From: Gammaproteobacteria bacterium | GTDB taxonomy: Bacteria; Pseudomonadota; Gammaproteobacteria; Steroidobacterales; Woeseiaceae | Length of the DNA stretch: 14,282 nt | Direction of reading: 5' to 3' | Assembly: GCA_029881015.1 (NCBI GenBank) | Contig: JAOUNK010000042.1 | Span: 1-14,282 of the forward strand | Shown here: one piece after another, positions 1-7,797 of the stretch | Layout: every line of letters begins with the position of its first letter | Numbering within the stretch: position 1 is the stretch's first letter | The notes under the pieces: generated by a model | What the model saw: only the letters and a program-made list of their open reading frames with translations | The model's database searches: none | What the model was told of the DNA's origin: nothing | Translations under genes and position numbers: made by a program

Positions 1-737
1 TTGCCATCTGCGTCGAGCTCGACGAAGTCATCTTCGCCCAGCGCCACTTCTGGCAGCGATGCCTTGCCTTCAAGCACGGCGTCCGCGACTATCGTCGAGT
101 ACAACTCAATGGCGCGCATCGCATCGTCGTTGCCGGGGATGACGTAGTCGACCCCGTCGGGTGAGCAATTGGTATCGACGACGGCGACAACAGGAATGCC
201 CAGTTTCTGCGCTTCCCGGATCGCGATATCTTCATGGTCCACGCCGACGACGAACATCACGTCCGGCAGCGATCGCATGTCCTTGATACCACCCAGGCTG
301 CGCTCGAGCTTTTCCTGCTCGCGCGTCAGTCCCAGGATCTCTTTCTTGGTGAGTCCCTCGAAACCGCCGTCCGCGGCCATGGCCTCAAGCGTCTTCAGGC
401 GCTTGACCGACTGGCGGATGGTCTTGTAGTTGGTCAGCATACCGCCGAGCCAGCGCTGGCTGACAAAGGGCATGCCACAGCGGGCCGCGTGCGTGCGCAT
501 GGCTTCGCGCGCTGCGCGCTTGGTCCCGACAAACAGGACGGTGCCGCCATCGGCAACGGTCGCCTTCACGAACGCACTGGCTTCGCGCGCCAGGGGCAGG
601 CTTTGTTCGAGGTTGATAATATGGATCTTGTTACGTTCGCCAAAGATGAACGGTGCCATCTTGGGGTTCCAGTAACGGGTCTGATGACCAAAGTGTACGC
701 CAGCCTCTAGCATCTGGCGCATGGTTACGTCTGCCAT
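1..737 (-). CDS. rpsB: 30S ribosomal protein S2, partial (C-terminus cut by window edge)
   Basis: S2 is a primary structural protein of the small ribosomal subunit and its gene normally precedes tsf. The minus strand from the ATG at 737-735 reads MADVTMRQMLEAGVHFGHQ and continues with TRYWNPKM (to residue 27), QRWLGGMLTN, and the C-terminal signature VVDTNCSPDGVDYVIPGNDD, all hallmarks of S2. About 245 codons are present, already as long as the E. coli protein (about 241), and the frame is still open at the left edge, so this S2 has a slightly longer acidic tail. A GGAGA Shine-Dalgarno sequence lies about 8 bases before the ATG. The gene is divergent from map, the same arrangement as in E. 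coli. Identification is certain; only the 3' end is missing. Confidence 0.97.
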   Translation of the reverse strand, partial: MADVTMRQMLEAGVHFGHQTRYWNPKMAPFIFGERNKIHIINLEQSLPLAREASAFVKATVADGGTVLFVGTKRAAREAMRTHAARCGMPFVSQRWLGGMLTNYKTIRQSVKRLKTLEAMAADGGFEGLTKKEILGLTREQEKLERSLGGIKDMRSLPDVMFVVGVDHEDIAIREAQKLGIPVVAVVDTNCSPDGVDYVIPGNDDAMRAIELYSTIVADAVLEGKASLPEVALGEDDFVELDADG

Positions 738-866
738 TTCGATTTCTCCGGGTTAGGCCTCCGTATACCCCATTCCACAACCCCTTTTTCAGGTGGGGCA
801 CCCAGCAGAATGTGTCGATATACGTGTGATTTAGTGTCGCCGGAAAACTTAAGTTGCCCCCGGCGC
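738..866 (-). promoter_or_regulatory. rpsB mRNA leader, probable S2 autoregulatory region
   Basis: The predicted transcript has an untranslated leader of about 130 bases. Its start-proximal part (about 738-800) is rich in short complementary G and C runs: CCCC and GGGG flank an A-rich loop (about 781-800), and GGGTATAC is followed by GGAGGCCTAACCC just upstream of the start codon. In E. coli the rpsB leader is a target for repression by S2 itself, and from memory its last block (GGAGGCATAACCCC) closely resembles this one. Visible here: the length, the pairing runs and the GGAGG..TAACCC block. Inferred: autoregulation by S2. A perfect palindrome AACTTAAGTT lies at 846-855, near the 5' end of the leader. 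Confidence 0.6.
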
Positions 867-872
867 GCGCGC

Positions 873-901
873 TTTATACCATAGCCGGCCGCCGACAGTA
901 A
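873..901 (-). promoter_or_regulatory. rpsB promoter (sigma-70 type, GC-rich discriminator)
   Basis: On the minus strand there is a -35 element TTACTG (901-896), exactly 17 bases of spacer, and a -10 element TATAAA (878-873). The -10 is followed directly by alternating GCGCGCGCGC (872-863). A GC-rich discriminator between -10 and the start site is typical of ribosomal promoters under stringent control by ppGpp, so growth-rate control is a reasonable inference. Transcription should start near 866. Confidence 0.7.
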
Positions 902-1000
902 CCCTTTTTTACAAGGACAGATTTCAGGTACCCATACGCTTGCATCGAGTCTGAACAGCGCCGTTTCGACCCGATACCAGCGAACTGCTACCCATTGCTT

Positions 1001-1768
1001 ATGACGGTAACGATCAAGACACCCGAGCAGCAGGAAAAAATGCGCGTTGCCGGCCGCCTGGCCGCCGATGTACTGGATATGATCGGCGATTATGTCAAAC
1101 CGGGCGCGACCACCGACGAACTGGACCGGATCTGTCACAAATTCATCGTCGAAGAGCAGGCCGCTATCCCTGCCCCGCTCAACTACCGGGGATTCCCGAA
1201 GTCGATCTGTACCTCGGTCAACAATGTCGTCTGCCACGGTATTCCAGGGGAAAAGACACTGAAATCGGGCGATGCCGTGAACATCGATATTACGGTCATC
1301 AAGGACGGATTTCACGGCGATACGAGCCGTATGTTCCTGGTTGGAAAGGAAAATATTCTCGCCAAGCGACTCTCGACGATCGCCAGGGAGGCCATGTGGC
1401 TCGGCATCGAGGAGCTGGCCCCGGGCAAGCATCTCGGCGATGTCGGCGCGGCCATTCAGCAGCACGTCGAATCGCACCGCTACTCGGTGGTCCGCGAATA
1501 CTGCGGCCATGGCATTGGCGAAGTATTCCATGAAGACCCCCAGGTGCTGCACTACGGCAGGCGCGGCACCGGTATGGAATTGCGTGAAGGTATGACGCTG
1601 ACCGTGGAGCCCATGGTCAATGCCGGCAAGGCGGGCGTGCGCCTGTTGCCCGATGGCTGGACCGTCGTCACGAAAGACCGGAGCCTGTCTGCCCAATGGG
1701 AACACACCTGCCTGATTACGGCCGATGGCTTCGAGGTGCTCACCCTGGGCGCCCACGAACGACCGTGA
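1001..1768 (+). CDS. map: Methionine aminopeptidase type I
   Basis: Map removes the initiator methionine from nascent proteins in the cytoplasm. The 255-residue product (E. coli about 264) begins MTVTIKTPEQQEKMRVAGRL. The five metal ligands of the pita-bread fold are all visible: D96 and D107 (NIDITVIKDGFHGDTS), H170 (EYCGHGIG), E203 (TVEPMVNAGK) and E234 (QWEHT). The substrate-binding histidines are H79 and H177. I chose ATG 1001 because it matches the family N-terminus; a TTG at 995 adds only two residues and neither has a good Shine-Dalgarno sequence. The gene is divergent from rpsB and is followed after 16 bases by glnD, as in E. coli. Function is secure. Confidence 0.96.
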   Translation: MTVTIKTPEQQEKMRVAGRLAADVLDMIGDYVKPGATTDELDRICHKFIVEEQAAIPAPLNYRGFPKSICTSVNNVVCHGIPGEKTLKSGDAVNIDITVIKDGFHGDTSRMFLVGKENILAKRLSTIAREAMWLGIEELAPGKHLGDVGAAIQQHVESHRYSVVREYCGHGIGEVFHEDPQVLHYGRRGTGMELREGMTLTVEPMVNAGKAGVRLLPDGWTVVTKDRSLSAQWEHTCLITADGFEVLTLGAHERP

Positions 1769-1784
1769 ATAAGAATTAATTTCA

Positions 1785-4376
1785 ATGAGTTATGAATCTA
1801 TTCGCGAATCGCTGGAAGCTTCTGGCGAGGATTTGCGCATGCGATTCCTGGCCGGCGATTCGGTCGTCGACCTCGTGCACTCAAGGGCCCGCCTGATCGA
1901 CGATGTCCTGACGGGTCTCTGGCGCGGGCATATCGAGCCGCTTGGCGCCGCGCTGGTCGCGGTGGGTGGCTATGGCCGGGGCGAACTGCACCCGTATTCG
2001 GACGTCGATATCCTGCTGCTGCTGCCCGATGCCCTGCCGGACAACGCCGATGAGGGCCTGTCGGCCTTTGTCACGGCCCTGTGGGACGTCGGGCTCGAGG
2101 TGGGCCACAGCGTGCGCAGCGTTGCCCAGTGCGGCGAGGAAGCCGCCGCTGACCTGACGGTTGCAACCACGCTGATGGAGGCACGCCTGCTGGCGGGCCC
2201 CGCTGCGCTGTTCGCCGCCATGCAGGACGCCATTGCCCCGGACAAGATGTGGCCGTCCGACCGGTTCTTCGAGGAAAAGCGCAAGGAGCAGATCGTCCGG
2301 CACCATCGTTATCACGATACCGCCTACAACCTCGAACCCAATGTGAAAGGCAGCCCTGGCGGCCTGCGCGATATCCAGATGATCGGCTGGGTGGCAAAAC
2401 GCCATTTCGGTGCCGCCAACCTGGCGGAACTCGTCGACCACCGCTTCCTGACCCGGGGCCAGCTCCAGCGCCTCGAGGAAGGCCAGGCCTTCCTGTGGCG
2501 GATTCGTTTCGCGCTGCACATTCTCACGGGGCGGCGCGAGGACCGCCTGTTGTTCGATCACCAGAAGAACCTGGCGAAAATGCTGGGCTATGAGGACGCG
2601 GCGTATACGCTGGCCGTTGAACAGCTCATGCAGCGCTATTACAGGACGGTCATGGAACTTAGCCGCCTCAACGAGATGCTCATGCAGCTGTTCGAGGAAG
2701 CGATCCTCATGGATCCGGCGGCGCCGGCAGAACCGCTCAACGCGCGGTTCCAGGTCAAGAACGGTTTCCTGCAGACCGTTCACGACAACGTGTTCCGGAA
2801 CGAACCGTCCGCGCTCCTCGAGCTCTTTCTCCTGCTGCAGCAGAATCCCGGGATACGCGGCGTCAGCGCTCCGACCATCGGGCTGATCAAGCGCAATCTT
2901 CACCTGATCGACGATGAGTTCCGGCAAAATCCGCGGAACCATCGCCTGTTTCTCTCAATCCTGCGTGCGCCCGAAGGGGTGACGCACGGCCTGCGCCGGA
3001 TGAATCTCTATGGCGTCCTCGGGCTCTACATTCCGGCCTTTGGCCGCATTGTCGGGCGCATGCAGTACGACTTGTTCCATGCGTATACGGTCGACGAACA
3101 TACCTTGTTCGTGGTCAGCAACCTGCGGCGTTTCGCACTGACGCGTTTTAACGATGAATTCCCCCACTGCAGCGAAATCATGCAAGCGCTCGAGAAACCC
3201 GAGATCGCCTATCTGGGCGGGCTGTTCCACGACATCGCCAAGGGGCGCGGTGGCGACCATTCGGAACTGGGCGCCGTCGACGCGGAAGCATTCTGCCTGG
3301 AGCACGGCCTCAGCAAGTACGAAGCCGGCATCGTGGCCTGGCTCGTCCGCAATCACCTCGTGTTGTCCATGACAGCGCAGAAAAAGGATATCCACGACCC
3401 TGACGTCATCAACGAATTCGCGATGACGGTGGGGGATCCGCTGCATCTCGATTATCTCTACCTGCTGACGATTGCCGATGTGCGGGGCACGGACCCCAAG
3501 CTCTGGAACTCCTGGAAAGCACAGCTATTCAATGACCTCTATGTCCTCACGAAACGTGCCCTGCGGCGCGGTCTTGAAAACCCGATCGATCGCGAGCTGT
3601 TGCTGAACGAAAAGCGGGAGAGCGCCAGGGCTATTCTCGCAGAGCGCGGCATCCCGGAAGAACGGATCGATTACGTCTGGTCCCTGTTGAACGACAACTA
3701 TCTCCTGAAACACCGTGTGAAAGAGATCACCTGGCACACGGAGTGGCTGGCCGATTCGGATACCGAGTCGGAGATCGGGCTCGTCGATGTTCGCCCACGC
3801 CACACTGGAGATGGCGTTGAAGCGGTGCTCTACACGCCGCGAGAGAAGCGGACGTTTGCGCACGCAACCGCGGTGCTCGACGAACTGGGCTTCACGATTA
3901 TCGACGCCCGCATCGTGCCGCTCGACAGGGACCGCAACATCGTGACGCTGGTCTTCATGGAGCTCGACCAGCGCGTGGACAGCGATGAGCGGCGCATCGC
4001 CAAAGTACGGCGTGCGCTTACGCGCATACTGACCGCACCGAGCGACAAGATGCTGTCCGTCACCCGTAGCCTGCCCCGCCAGGCACGCATGTTTTCCTCC
4101 AAGACGACGGTCGATTTCAGCCAGAGTACCGCCGACGACCACACCGTCCTCGAGTTGCGTGCTACAGACCGTCCGGGCCTGTTGAGCCGCATCGGCCAGG
4201 TGTTCATCGAGCAAGGTATCGATATCGAGGCCGCCAAGATTGTGACTATTGGCGAGCGCGCAGAAGACGTATTCTACGTGTGCCTCGAAGGCGGCGGCGC
4301 GCTGGACGAGCAACAACAGCAACAACTGGGCGACGCGCTGCTGGAGCAGCTGGACAGCCGCACCATCAACACCTGA
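1785..4376 (+). CDS. glnD: Bifunctional PII uridylyltransferase / uridylyl-removing enzyme
   Basis: GlnD is the cytoplasmic glutamine sensor that adds UMP to PII proteins (GlnB/GlnK) when nitrogen is short and removes it when glutamine is high, thereby controlling glutamine synthetase and NtrBC. The 863-residue protein (E. coli 890) has every expected domain in order. The nucleotidyltransferase motif GGYGRGELHPYSDVD is at residues 61-75, with D73 and D75 as likely metal ligands. The GlnD-specific uridylyltransferase region includes GGLRDIQMIGW near 190-200. The HD domain carries H482-D483 in LFHDIAKGRGGDHSELG. Two C-terminal ACT domains, for glutamine binding, start near 676 and 787 (VLELRATDRPGLLSRIGQ). 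A run of five glutamines lies near the C-terminus. It follows map by 16 AT-rich bases without a clear Shine-Dalgarno sequence and precedes dapD by 10 bases. Confidence 0.97.
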   Translation: MSYESIRESLEASGEDLRMRFLAGDSVVDLVHSRARLIDDVLTGLWRGHIEPLGAALVAVGGYGRGELHPYSDVDILLLLPDALPDNADEGLSAFVTALWDVGLEVGHSVRSVAQCGEEAAADLTVATTLMEARLLAGPAALFAAMQDAIAPDKMWPSDRFFEEKRKEQIVRHHRYHDTAYNLEPNVKGSPGGLRDIQMIGWVAKRHFGAANLAELVDHRFLTRGQLQRLEEGQAFLWRIRFALHILTGRREDRLLFDHQKNLAKMLGYEDAAYTLAVEQLMQRYYRTVMELSRLNEMLMQLFEEAILMDPAAPAEPLNARFQVKNGFLQTVHDNVFRNEPSALLELFLLLQQNPGIRGVSAPTIGLIKRNLHLIDDEFRQNPRNHRLFLSILRAPEGVTHGLRRMNLYGVLGLYIPAFGRIVGRMQYDLFHAYTVDEHTLFVVSNLRRFALTRFNDEFPHCSEIMQALEKPEIAYLGGLFHDIAKGRGGDHSELGAVDAEAFCLEHGLSKYEAGIVAWLVRNHLVLSMTAQKKDIHDPDVINEFAMTVGDPLHLDYLYLLTIADVRGTDPKLWNSWKAQLFNDLYVLTKRALRRGLENPIDRELLLNEKRESARAILAERGIPEERIDYVWSLLNDNYLLKHRVKEITWHTEWLADSDTESEIGLVDVRPRHTGDGVEAVLYTPREKRTFAHATAVLDELGFTIIDARIVPLDRDRNIVTLVFMELDQRVDSDERRIAKVRRALTRILTAPSDKMLSVTRSLPRQARMFSSKTTVDFSQSTADDHTVLELRATDRPGLLSRIGQVFIEQGIDIEAAKIVTIGERAEDVFYVCLEGGGALDEQQQQQLGDALLEQLDSRTINT

Positions 4377-4386
4377 GAGCGAGCAC

Positions 4387-5205
4387 ATGCAGGAACTGGA
4401 ACAGATAATCGAGGACGCTTTCGAGAACCGCGCACGGGGATTCGAGAACCGGGTGCAGGTCGAGGCTGCCGTGCAGGAAGCAATTGCGCTGCTCGACTCC
4501 GGTGAGGCCAGGGTCGCCGCAAAGAAGGACGGTGAATGGCACGTCAATCAGTGGCTCAAGAAAGCCGTGCTACTGAGTTTCGGCCTGAACGAGAACAAGG
4601 TGATTGAAAGCGGCCACAGCCGTTTCTATGACAAAGTCCCGATGAAGTACGCGGACTACACCGAGGAGCGGTTTCGCGCAGACGGTGTGCGCGTGGTACC
4701 CGATGCGATTGTTCGCAAAGGCGCCTATGTCGCACCCGATGTCGTATTGATGCCGAGCTACGTGAACATTGGCGCCTTTGTCGACAGCGGCACGATGGTC
4801 GATACCTGGGCGACGGTCGGCAGCTGCGCGCAAATCGGCAAGAACGTTCACCTGTCAGGCGGTGTCGGTATCGGTGGTGTCCTGGAGCCCGTCCAGGCCG
4901 GGCCTACCATTATCGAGGACGACTGCTTTATCGGCGCGCGCTCGGAAGTTGTCGAGGGTGTCATCGTCGAAGCAGGATCCGTCATCTCCATGGGCGTCTA
5001 CCTCGGCCAGAGCACGCGCATTTACAATCGCGAAACCGACGAGATCACGTACGGCCGGATTCCGGCCGGTTCGGTCGTCGTGTCGGGCAACCTGCCCTCG
5101 GCTGACGGCAAGTACTCATTGTACTGTGCGGTCATTGTGAAACAGGTTGATGCCAGGACCCGCTTGAAGACGGGCCTCAACGCTTTACTGAGAAATCTGG
5201 ACTAG
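4387..5205 (+). CDS. dapD: 2,3,4,5-tetrahydropyridine-2,6-dicarboxylate N-succinyltransferase
   Basis: DapD transfers succinyl from succinyl-CoA to tetrahydrodipicolinate in the succinylase branch of diaminopimelate/lysine synthesis. The 272-residue product (E. coli 274) starts MQELEQIIEDAFENR and carries the left-handed beta-helix hexapeptide repeats from about residue 105 to 230, including MVDTWATVGSCAQIGKNVHL and the GGVGIGGVLEP segment, with the family C-terminus SGNLPSADGKYSLYCAVIVK. The frame is open further upstream into glnD, but ATG 4387 matches the known N-terminus and is preceded by a purine-rich GAGAGCGAG. It lies 10 bases after glnD and 4 bases before yffB. The window also holds dapE, a later step of the same pathway; no dapC is present. 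Confidence 0.97.
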   Translation: MQELEQIIEDAFENRARGFENRVQVEAAVQEAIALLDSGEARVAAKKDGEWHVNQWLKKAVLLSFGLNENKVIESGHSRFYDKVPMKYADYTEERFRADGVRVVPDAIVRKGAYVAPDVVLMPSYVNIGAFVDSGTMVDTWATVGSCAQIGKNVHLSGGVGIGGVLEPVQAGPTIIEDDCFIGARSEVVEGVIVEAGSVISMGVYLGQSTRIYNRETDEITYGRIPAGSVVVSGNLPSADGKYSLYCAVIVKQVDARTRLKTGLNALLRNLD

Positions 5206-5209
5206 GGCA

Positions 5210-5566
5210 ATGCTCACTATCTACGGAATCAAGAGCTGCGATACTTGCCGCAAGGCACGCAAGTTTCTCGCCGAGAACGACATCGAGTTTCGTTTTCACG
5301 ATGTGCGCGATGACGGCCTCGATATACAGATGCTGGAACGCTGGGCGGCGCGGCTTGCATGGGAGAAGCTGCTGAATCGCCAGAGCCTGACCTGGCGCAA
5401 GATCCCGGAGGTCGACCGCGCTGGCATGACCAGGGATCGCGCATTCGCGCTGATGCTGGATCAACCGACACTCCTGAAGCGCCCGGTACTCGAATCACCG
5501 CAGTTCATGGCGGTCGGGTTCTCCGAGAAACGCTTCGGCGACTTCTGGAAAAAGGCGAACGCCTAG
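5210..5566 (+). CDS. yffB: Spx/ArsC-family (thioredoxin-fold) protein, YffB type
   Basis: This 118-residue protein begins MLTIYGIKSCDTCRKARKFL, with the RFHDVRDDGL segment, TWRKIPE and the LLKRPVLE block typical of the ArsC/Spx family, and it ends GFSEKRFGDFWKKA. YffB proteins have a thioredoxin-like fold; their physiological role is not settled, and E. coli YffB is not an efficient arsenate reductase. Here C10 and C13 form a CxxC as in Bacillus Spx, while E. coli YffB, from memory, has only the first cysteine. It begins 4 bases after dapD, so translation is probably coupled. In E. coli a yffB gene is next to dapE; here the pst operon separates them. Its stop codon shares CTAG with the convergent pstB. 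Confidence 0.88.
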   Translation: MLTIYGIKSCDTCRKARKFLAENDIEFRFHDVRDDGLDIQMLERWAARLAWEKLLNRQSLTWRKIPEVDRAGMTRDRAFALMLDQPTLLKRPVLESPQFMAVGFSEKRFGDFWKKANA

Positions 5567-6480
5567 CCGATACGGCCGGTAATGTAGTCTTCCGTGAGCT
5601 TGTGCTGCGGGTTTGTAAAGATTTTGTCGGTTTTGTCGACTTCGACAAGCAGCCCCAGGTGGAAATACGCCACACGTCTCGAAACACGGGCGGCCTGTTG
5701 CATCGAGTGCGTGACAATGACGATGGCGTAGTCCTCGCACAGCTCGTCCATGAGATCCTCGATACGTGCTGTTGCGATCGGATCGAGCGCCGAGCAGGGC
5801 TCGTCCATCAGGATCACTTCCGGGTTTACAGCGATCGTACGCGCAATACACAGGCGCTGCTGCTGACCGCCTGACAGACTGGTACCGGGCTCGTCCAGCC
5901 TGTCCTTGACCTCGTTAATGAGGCCCGCGCGCTCCAGGCTGGTATACACGATATTGTCGAGCTCCGCCCGATCCGCGGCAAGGCCGTGAATGCGAGGGCC
6001 GTAGGCTACGTTGTCGTAGATGCTTTTCGGAAACGGGTTCGGTTTCTGGAAAACCATGCCCACGCGAGCGCGCAATGCAACGGGATCCTGTTCCTTGCGG
6101 TAGATATCCTTGCCATCGAGCGTGATCTTGCCCGTGACCCGAGCTGTGTCGATCGTGTCATTCATGCGGTTGAGACAGCGCAGGAAGGTCGATTTGCCGC
6201 AACCCGATGGACCGATCAGCGCGATCACTTCCTTCTTGCCGATTTCAAGCGAGACATTCTGGATGGCATGGTTGTCGCCGTAGTGAACGTTGACGTTTTC
6301 GGCCACCATGAACGGGTTCTCGGAGTGAATATTGCCGACAGTTTCTCCCGACAATACGGTCTTTCGTTTCGGCATCTCCCGCAGCACGGTATTCTCAACG
6401 GCTGGTGCATCCCGGCGGTTGGGAGCCGGCGGCGGCACTTGCTTGTCGGGAGTTACTTCAGTCATCGCAGACATTCTCAT
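5563..6480 (-). CDS. pstB: Phosphate ABC transporter ATP-binding protein
   Basis: PstB is the cytoplasmic ATPase that powers PstSCAB phosphate import and, with PhoU, relays phosphate status to PhoR. From ATG 6480 it is 305 residues. Visible motifs are Walker A GPSGCGKST (90-98), Q-loop FQKPNPFP (around 144-151), signature LSGGQQQR (202-209), Walker B VILMDEPCSALDP (222-234) and the switch histidine in VTHSMQQA (258). The PstB-typical NRMND and FQKPNPFPKS blocks are present. An N-terminal extension of about 50 residues, rich in proline and charge, precedes the ABC domain and is absent from the 257-residue E. coli protein. I chose ATG 6480 because AAGG lies 7 bases upstream; TTG 6501 (312 residues) and ATGs at 6474 and 6465 are alternatives. 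It is the last gene of the pst operon. Confidence 0.96.
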   Translation of the reverse strand: MRMSAMTEVTPDKQVPPPAPNRRDAPAVENTVLREMPKRKTVLSGETVGNIHSENPFMVAENVNVHYGDNHAIQNVSLEIGKKEVIALIGPSGCGKSTFLRCLNRMNDTIDTARVTGKITLDGKDIYRKEQDPVALRARVGMVFQKPNPFPKSIYDNVAYGPRIHGLAADRAELDNIVYTSLERAGLINEVKDRLDEPGTSLSGGQQQRLCIARTIAVNPEVILMDEPCSALDPIATARIEDLMDELCEDYAIVIVTHSMQQAARVSRRVAYFHLGLLVEVDKTDKIFTNPQHKLTEDYITGRIG

Positions 6481-6510
6481 ACAGGTACCTTGATAGCTCA
6501 ATCACTGCGC

Positions 6511-7794
6511 TTACCATTTGCGTTCCATCCGTTTCCGCAAGATGACCGCAGCCAGGTTCATAACGAGAAGAAAACCGAGCAACACGATAATGGCGGCGGA
6601 CGTGCGCTCGGCAAACGCGCGTTCCGGGCTGTCCGCCCAGAGAAAAATCTGTACAGGCAACGCCGTTGCCGGATCCGTCAGGCTGCCCGGCACATCCACG
6701 ATAAAGGCGATCATGCCAATCATCAGCAACGGCGCGGATTCGCCGAGTGCGCGGCTCATGCCGATGATTGCGCCTGTCAGCATGCCTGGCATCGCGAGAG
6801 GCAGGACGTGGTGAAACACGACCTGGGTCTGCGAGGCGCCCAGCCCCAGCGCCGCTTCGCGGATGGATGGCGGCACGGCTTTAATGGAGGCCCGCGAAGC
6901 AATGATGATGACCGGTAATGTCAGCAACGTCAGCACCAGGCCACCCACCAGCGGCGCAGACCGCGGCAGCGCGGCCCAGTTGATGAACACGGCCAGGCCC
7001 AGCAGGCCGAAGACGATCGACGGAACGGCAGCGAGGTTGTTGATGTTGACTTCTATGAGGTCGGACCAGCGGTTGCGTGGTGCGAATTCCTCGAGGTAGA
7101 TCGCGGCGGCAACGCCTATGGGGAACGACAGGACCAACGTTACCATCAGCATGTAGAGCGAGCCCATGACGGCGCCCTTGATGCCGGCGAGCTCCGGCTC
7201 GCGAGAATCACCGTTCGTGAACAACGCCTTGTTGAAGCGGGTCTCGAGACGACCCGCCGCGCGCAGCGACTCTACCCAGGCGATCTGCCTGTCGGAGACC
7301 GGCCGCAGAGCTTCTTCGAGGTTCGCGTCGATATTGCCCTTGATCAACATGTCGATGGTCGACGATGCCGGCACCCACAGGGTCTGTGTCGTACCCAGTA
7401 ACCCGGGATTCTCCTCCAGGAGGTCCCGAACCTGGTAGGCAGCACCAACACTGACGATCCGGTACAACGCGCGTCTGTCCTGCCGACTCGAGACTTCCGG
7501 TAGCTCTTTTCGCAAGGCGGTACGCACCAGGCTATCGAAGTCCGCGTAGGCGAGGTCCAGCTGTCCGCCCGGCGCAAGTACATCCTCGTTCAGTTCAATG
7601 TCGAGCTGCAAATAGGTTTGCTTGAATGCCGACGCACCCTGGGCGACCAGGCTCGAGAAAAACACGCCGAGGAATACGATGCCGATCCCCGTGGCAATCA
7701 TGCCAAGCAGCCTGAACGTAAACTCCCTGCGCCGCCGGCGCGGCATTCCTGCCTCGACCTTTTGGCTGGTTGTCCTGTTTTCGCCCACACTCAC
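6511..7794 (-). CDS. pstA: Phosphate ABC transporter permease PstA, long form
   Basis: PstA forms the inner-membrane channel with PstC. The protein is 427 residues against about 296 in E. coli. A first membrane segment (about 28-50) is followed by an insertion of about 150 residues predicted to be periplasmic (about 52-205), the region called DUF3333 in Pseudomonas and alphaproteobacterial PstA. The core permease then follows, with membrane segments near 207-232, 255-272, 281-300, 336-362 and 400-419, and the coupling EAA loop REAALGLGASQTQVVFHHVL (312-331) that contacts PstB. The start is uncertain: GTG 7794 lies 3 bases after the pstC stop, while ATG 7746, with GAGG five bases upstream, would give a protein 16 residues shorter beginning MPRRRRREF. 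The operon order pstS-C-A-B supports the call. Confidence 0.94.
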   Translation of the reverse strand: MSVGENRTTSQKVEAGMPRRRRREFTFRLLGMIATGIGIVFLGVFFSSLVAQGASAFKQTYLQLDIELNEDVLAPGGQLDLAYADFDSLVRTALRKELPEVSSRQDRRALYRIVSVGAAYQVRDLLEENPGLLGTTQTLWVPASSTIDMLIKGNIDANLEEALRPVSDRQIAWVESLRAAGRLETRFNKALFTNGDSREPELAGIKGAVMGSLYMLMVTLVLSFPIGVAAAIYLEEFAPRNRWSDLIEVNINNLAAVPSIVFGLLGLAVFINWAALPRSAPLVGGLVLTLLTLPVIIIASRASIKAVPPSIREAALGLGASQTQVVFHHVLPLAMPGMLTGAIIGMSRALGESAPLLMIGMIAFIVDVPGSLTDPATALPVQIFLWADSPERAFAERTSAAIIVLLGFLLVMNLAAVILRKRMERKW

Positions 7795-7797
7795 CGC

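Noticed and set aside
902..1000. A promoter for map with -35 TTTACA at 908-913
   Set aside because: No acceptable -10 at 16-18 bases; the map promoter must lie here or nearby but cannot be placed by eye.
725..1756. Long open frame on the minus strand opposite map
   Set aside because: It runs antisense to a clear methionine aminopeptidase with all metal ligands; the translation has no recognisable family features and is explained by GC-rich codon bias.
4249..4386. Upstream in-frame extension of dapD into glnD
   Set aside because: The extension is low-complexity (Ser/Asn/Ala-rich) and unlike any DapD; ATG 4387 matches the known N-terminus and has a purine-rich ribosome site.
5567..5577. Small CCG/CGG hairpin after yffB as a terminator
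   Set aside because: Only a 3-4 base stem and no T-tract on either strand.
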